Shown here one piece after another: positions 61,976 to 64,000 of a stretch of DNA of 64,000 nt. This DNA comes from PALSA-188 sp050746185 (GTDB lineage Bacteria > Acidobacteriota > Terriglobia > Terriglobales > Acidobacteriaceae): the NCBI GenBank assembly GCA_050746185.1, contig JBOGLA010000031.1, positions 84,866-148,865 on the forward strand, in the 5' to 3' direction. How positions within the stretch are numbered: position 1 is the first letter of the stretch; each line of letters begins with the position of its first letter. The notes below the pieces were generated by a model. That model saw nothing but the letters and a program-made list of their open reading frames with translations, was not told the DNA's origin and ran no database searches. Made by a program: the position numbers and the translations under genes.

Positions 61976-62400
61976 ATGTTGCAGATTTCGAATGTAACCA
62001 GGCTCATGTGTGGAGTCACGCTGATTACCGTGCCGACCATCGAGTACGGCGGGGTGTTCCTGCTGAAAATGCTGCGCACGCGGGAACCCGGATACATGGA
62101 CAATCCGCTGCGGCAGAACCTCTTTCGCGCGGGACACGCCCACGCGGGCGTCATCGTGATTCTCTCGCTCATCGCCAGATGCTCGTGGACTCAATCATCA
62201 TTCCGGGCCCGCTGGCTTGGATCGTTCGCATTGGCGTGCCATCGGCCGCGATTCTCATGTCTATGGGCTTTTTTCTCTCCGTGGGTGCGCCAGAGTCGGA
62301 GCGGCCGAATGCCGCGATCCAATTGGTCTATATGGGTGCCGGAATTCTGGCGATTTCGGTGTTGATTTTGGGAATCGGATTGGTTCGGGCCGCAGTGTGA
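61976..62400 (+). pseudogene. Frameshifted small membrane protein gene
   Basis: Two frames join into one protein of about 140 residues. Frame 2 from ATG 61,976 reads LMCGVTLITVPTIEYGGVFL, NPLRQNLFRAGHAHAGVIVI, LSLIA, and frame 1 continues from about 62,178 with QMLVDSIIIPGPLAWIVRIG, SAAILMSMGFFLSVGAP, YMGAGILAISVLILGIGLVR. The break is at 62,174-62,177 (ATCGCCAGATG); one extra C would restore LIAQMLVD. So it is a single-base deletion or a sequencing error in an otherwise intact four-helix protein of unknown function. Confidence 0.8.
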
Positions 62401-62591
62401 GGGACAGCGAGAGCGTTCTGAAATTCCTCTTCTCGCAAGGACGACGCGAAATGAAGACCCCTTCTGTGCTGCAAGGTTGACTGTGGCTCTTCCAATCCCT
62501 AAGACTTCGATGCCATGTCTTACGCAGCGAGGATTCGGCGCGACCAGTAACTGAGCTCGCGGGCGAAGGCGTCCGGGCCACACATGCACCC

Positions 62592-63020
62592 TTAAATAAT
62601 GTTCGCGTCCAAGGTCGCGATGAACTGAATCCCAGGAATGACTTTGCCCTCAAGATTTTTATCGTTGGTCAGAAACAGATCGGTGCCAGCGCTGGCGGCA
62701 CAGGCAAGATGGATTGCGTCTGCCGAAGGAATCTTCCACGTGCCCTTGATCCGCCCAAACAAGTCCGCGGTTTCGACGGTGAACGGAACAACTTCCGAAA
62801 CCGCGTTCCCAAATGCGTCTCTCACACCTTGGATTCGCTCTTTGTCAGCTCCGCGCTTGTAGGCACCCGCTAATACTTCACCTAAACTCAAAGCTCCCGT
62901 AATTAGCTGGTCGTTGCGCTGCTGCATTCGTGACCAGATCCTGTCTACCCTCTTCCCAAAATCAGGATTTGTTTCCAGCCAGTAGATGAAGAGCATCGTA
63001 TCCCAGTAAATCCGGCTCAT
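62592..63020 (-). CDS. PIN-domain ribonuclease (VapC-like toxin)
   Basis: 142 residues with the PIN acidic set: Asp7 in YWDTMLFIYWLE, Glu in LSLGEVLAG, Asp in PSADAIHLACA, and Asp in FLTNDKNLEG. VapC proteins are metal-dependent RNases that usually cut tRNA or rRNA and are paired with an antitoxin. Its ATG overlaps the stop of the upstream gene as ATGA, the usual toxin-antitoxin layout, but that neighbour is not a known antitoxin type. Confidence 0.88.
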   Translation of the reverse strand: MSRIYWDTMLFIYWLETNPDFGKRVDRIWSRMQQRNDQLITGALSLGEVLAGAYKRGADKERIQGVRDAFGNAVSEVVPFTVETADLFGRIKGTWKIPSADAIHLACAASAGTDLFLTNDKNLEGKVIPGIQFIATLDANII

Positions 63021-63445
63021 TTGTCTTTCCCCGGACCGTAGAAGTTAGCTCGTTCATTGCGAAGATAATTCTCGCCTCCGCCCAGTTCGGCAAAAACATC
63101 CTTCAGAGCTCCTCGCAGGCGATTCCATGCCTCCTGCCGGGAGGGATGATTGCCCTGTGAAGGCGGTGATCCCAGAAATTCGTAGGTGTAAGTCACGGTC
63201 GTGCTGAGGCCGGATTCGGGCCCGGTGCTGGAGACCAAACGAAGGTGATTTTGTTTCAGGAACTTGTTGGACTTGAGGGCGTTGCAAACCAGCGGCACGC
63301 GATTGCCAAGTTTCAAATTCTTGTGAACGACACCGACGTTTATGGAGAAAGTATTCTGATGACGATGACGAGCAGGACGAACAAAGCTGTCGACTGCGTA
63401 TTCACGAACAATATCCGTCGTAGAGGCCGGGACATCGGTTTTCAT
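63017..63445 (-). CDS. Hypothetical partner of PIN toxin
   Basis: 142 residues, start with AAGGAGAGCTT upstream. No DNA-binding AbrB, RHH or Phd pattern. It has an N-terminal segment with DIVREYAVDSFVRPARHRHQ and a helical C-terminal part (SRQEAWNRLRGALKDVFAEL). Translational coupling to the PIN gene suggests it is the antitoxin or an accessory factor. About 1.5 to 2 times the usual antitoxin length. Family not recognised. Confidence 0.6.
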   Translation of the reverse strand: MKTDVPASTTDIVREYAVDSFVRPARHRHQNTFSINVGVVHKNLKLGNRVPLVCNALKSNKFLKQNHLRLVSSTGPESGLSTTVTYTYEFLGSPPSQGNHPSRQEAWNRLRGALKDVFAELGGGENYLRNERANFYGPGKDK

Positions 63446-63632
63446 AAGCTCTCCTTAGTTTCTATTCCCTGCTTGCTTGCTAATTCTGCTATTATGCTAC
63501 TCCCTGCTCCTACATATCAAGCTTAATTTCTGACAAGTGATCCCAGCACTTGCAAGGTCATCCAATACATTGACTTCCAACCTCTAGCGACTTAGTCTGG
63601 AAGTGGTTCTTTACAGGCCAATCCCACCATGT

Positions 63633-64000
63633 GGGGGCGTCACGGCTTCGACGGAGATGCTTGCGGCCAGGAGGCATGCCGGGGTGCACACACCCGTAAT
63701 CGCGTGCAAAATGATAATTGCCAATCAACCAATGGCATACGCAGCCTAATTTATTAGGCAGCCGTTCTCCGCAGCTTCGCCCTTGGGCTGCGAGCGAACG
63801 TCACACAGGGGGCTGCTCTTCTTATCTACGTCTGGGATGAGAGGCTAAGACCTCAGGCTAGCGGCTAGCGTTTCTTGTCCGTTCTGAGCGTGGGCCGCGA
63901 ACGTTTCCGGTGAAGGCCGGAAGCATGAACTGGAATAAGCATGTAGTCTCTTGACCAGTAACATTTTCGGACGCGGGTTCGACTCCCGCCGCCTCCACCA
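63633..64000 (+). ncRNA. ssrA: Transfer-messenger RNA (tmRNA)
   Basis: 368 nt, 5' GGGGGCGTCACGGCTTCGAC and 3' TTCGACTCCCGCCGCCTCCACCA parts of a tRNA-like domain (acceptor GGGGGCG with CGCCTCC; T-arm GGGTTCGACTCCC), CCA encoded, ending exactly at the window edge. The tag frame runs from 63,720 to 63,749 and reads ANQPMAYAA then TAA, followed by the usual GCCTAATTTATTAGGC hairpin. Rescues stalled ribosomes with SmpB. Resume codon GCC is inferred. Confidence 0.95.

Overview
The window looks like soil Acidobacteriota (Terriglobia-type) chromosome. The signs are an Oar-like TonB-dependent receptor with a carboxypeptidase-regulatory plug, a Ser/Thr kinase fused to a TolB-like propeller, an ASPIC/UnbV FG-GAP protein, an ECF42-type sigma factor, many small families of interspersed palindromic repeats, and moderately high GC. 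This is inferred from gene content and not from a marker alignment.

Layout. 1-6.4 kb (minus): five-gene nonulosonic acid (pseudaminic-type) operon, pseB-pseC-oxidoreductase-cytidylyltransferase/aminotransferase fusion-pseG, with pseG running off the left edge. 6.7-13.2 kb (plus): Wzc-like tyrosine kinase, two TPR proteins and a Tat-exported FG-GAP protein. 13.3-18 kb: Oar-like receptor, a decayed O-antigen ligase and tRNA-Ala(CGC). 18.1-24.3 kb: aroB, nadB, a TerC-type protein, then tatB-tatC coupled to a glutaminyl-cyclase-like lipoprotein. 24.6-29.7 kb: S41 protease and a small Tad set (CpaA, Tad-domain protein, two TadE-like). 29.8-31.9 kb: ECF42 sigma factor, its DGPF partner and the tail of a second DGPF gene. 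32.1-35.9 kb (minus): a tightly packed unit with a fatty-acid desaturase, a FeeM/autoinducer-synthase-like acyltransferase, a heme-oxygenase-fold diiron-type enzyme and a small membrane protein, preceded by two unknown genes and a divergent LuxR-type regulator. 37.3-43.2 kb: orphan antitoxin, broken groEL copy, two unknown proteins, an unusual tRNA-like element, and an intact groES-groEL operon with CIRCE and a consensus promoter. 43.3-52.9 kb: secreted small protein, two beta-helix/outer-membrane-repeat proteins, ECF sigma factor plus kinase-propeller, and truncated paralogue tails. 53.2-59 kb: type III restriction-modification locus (mod, GIY-YIG gene, res) invaded by palindromic elements, and an intron-type PD-(D/E)XK nuclease. 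59.5-64 kb: NTF2-like secreted protein, a two-gene copper-amine-oxidase-like pair, a frameshifted membrane gene, a PIN toxin with an unrecognised partner, and tmRNA.

Best candidates for new biology: the desaturase/acyltransferase/diiron operon (32.1-35.9 kb), the split copper-amine-oxidase-like pair (60.1-61.8 kb), and the 88-nt tRNA-like element with an 8+4 bp acceptor domain and a self-complementary trailer (40.46-40.67 kb). No CRISPR array, complete insertion sequence or prophage was seen.
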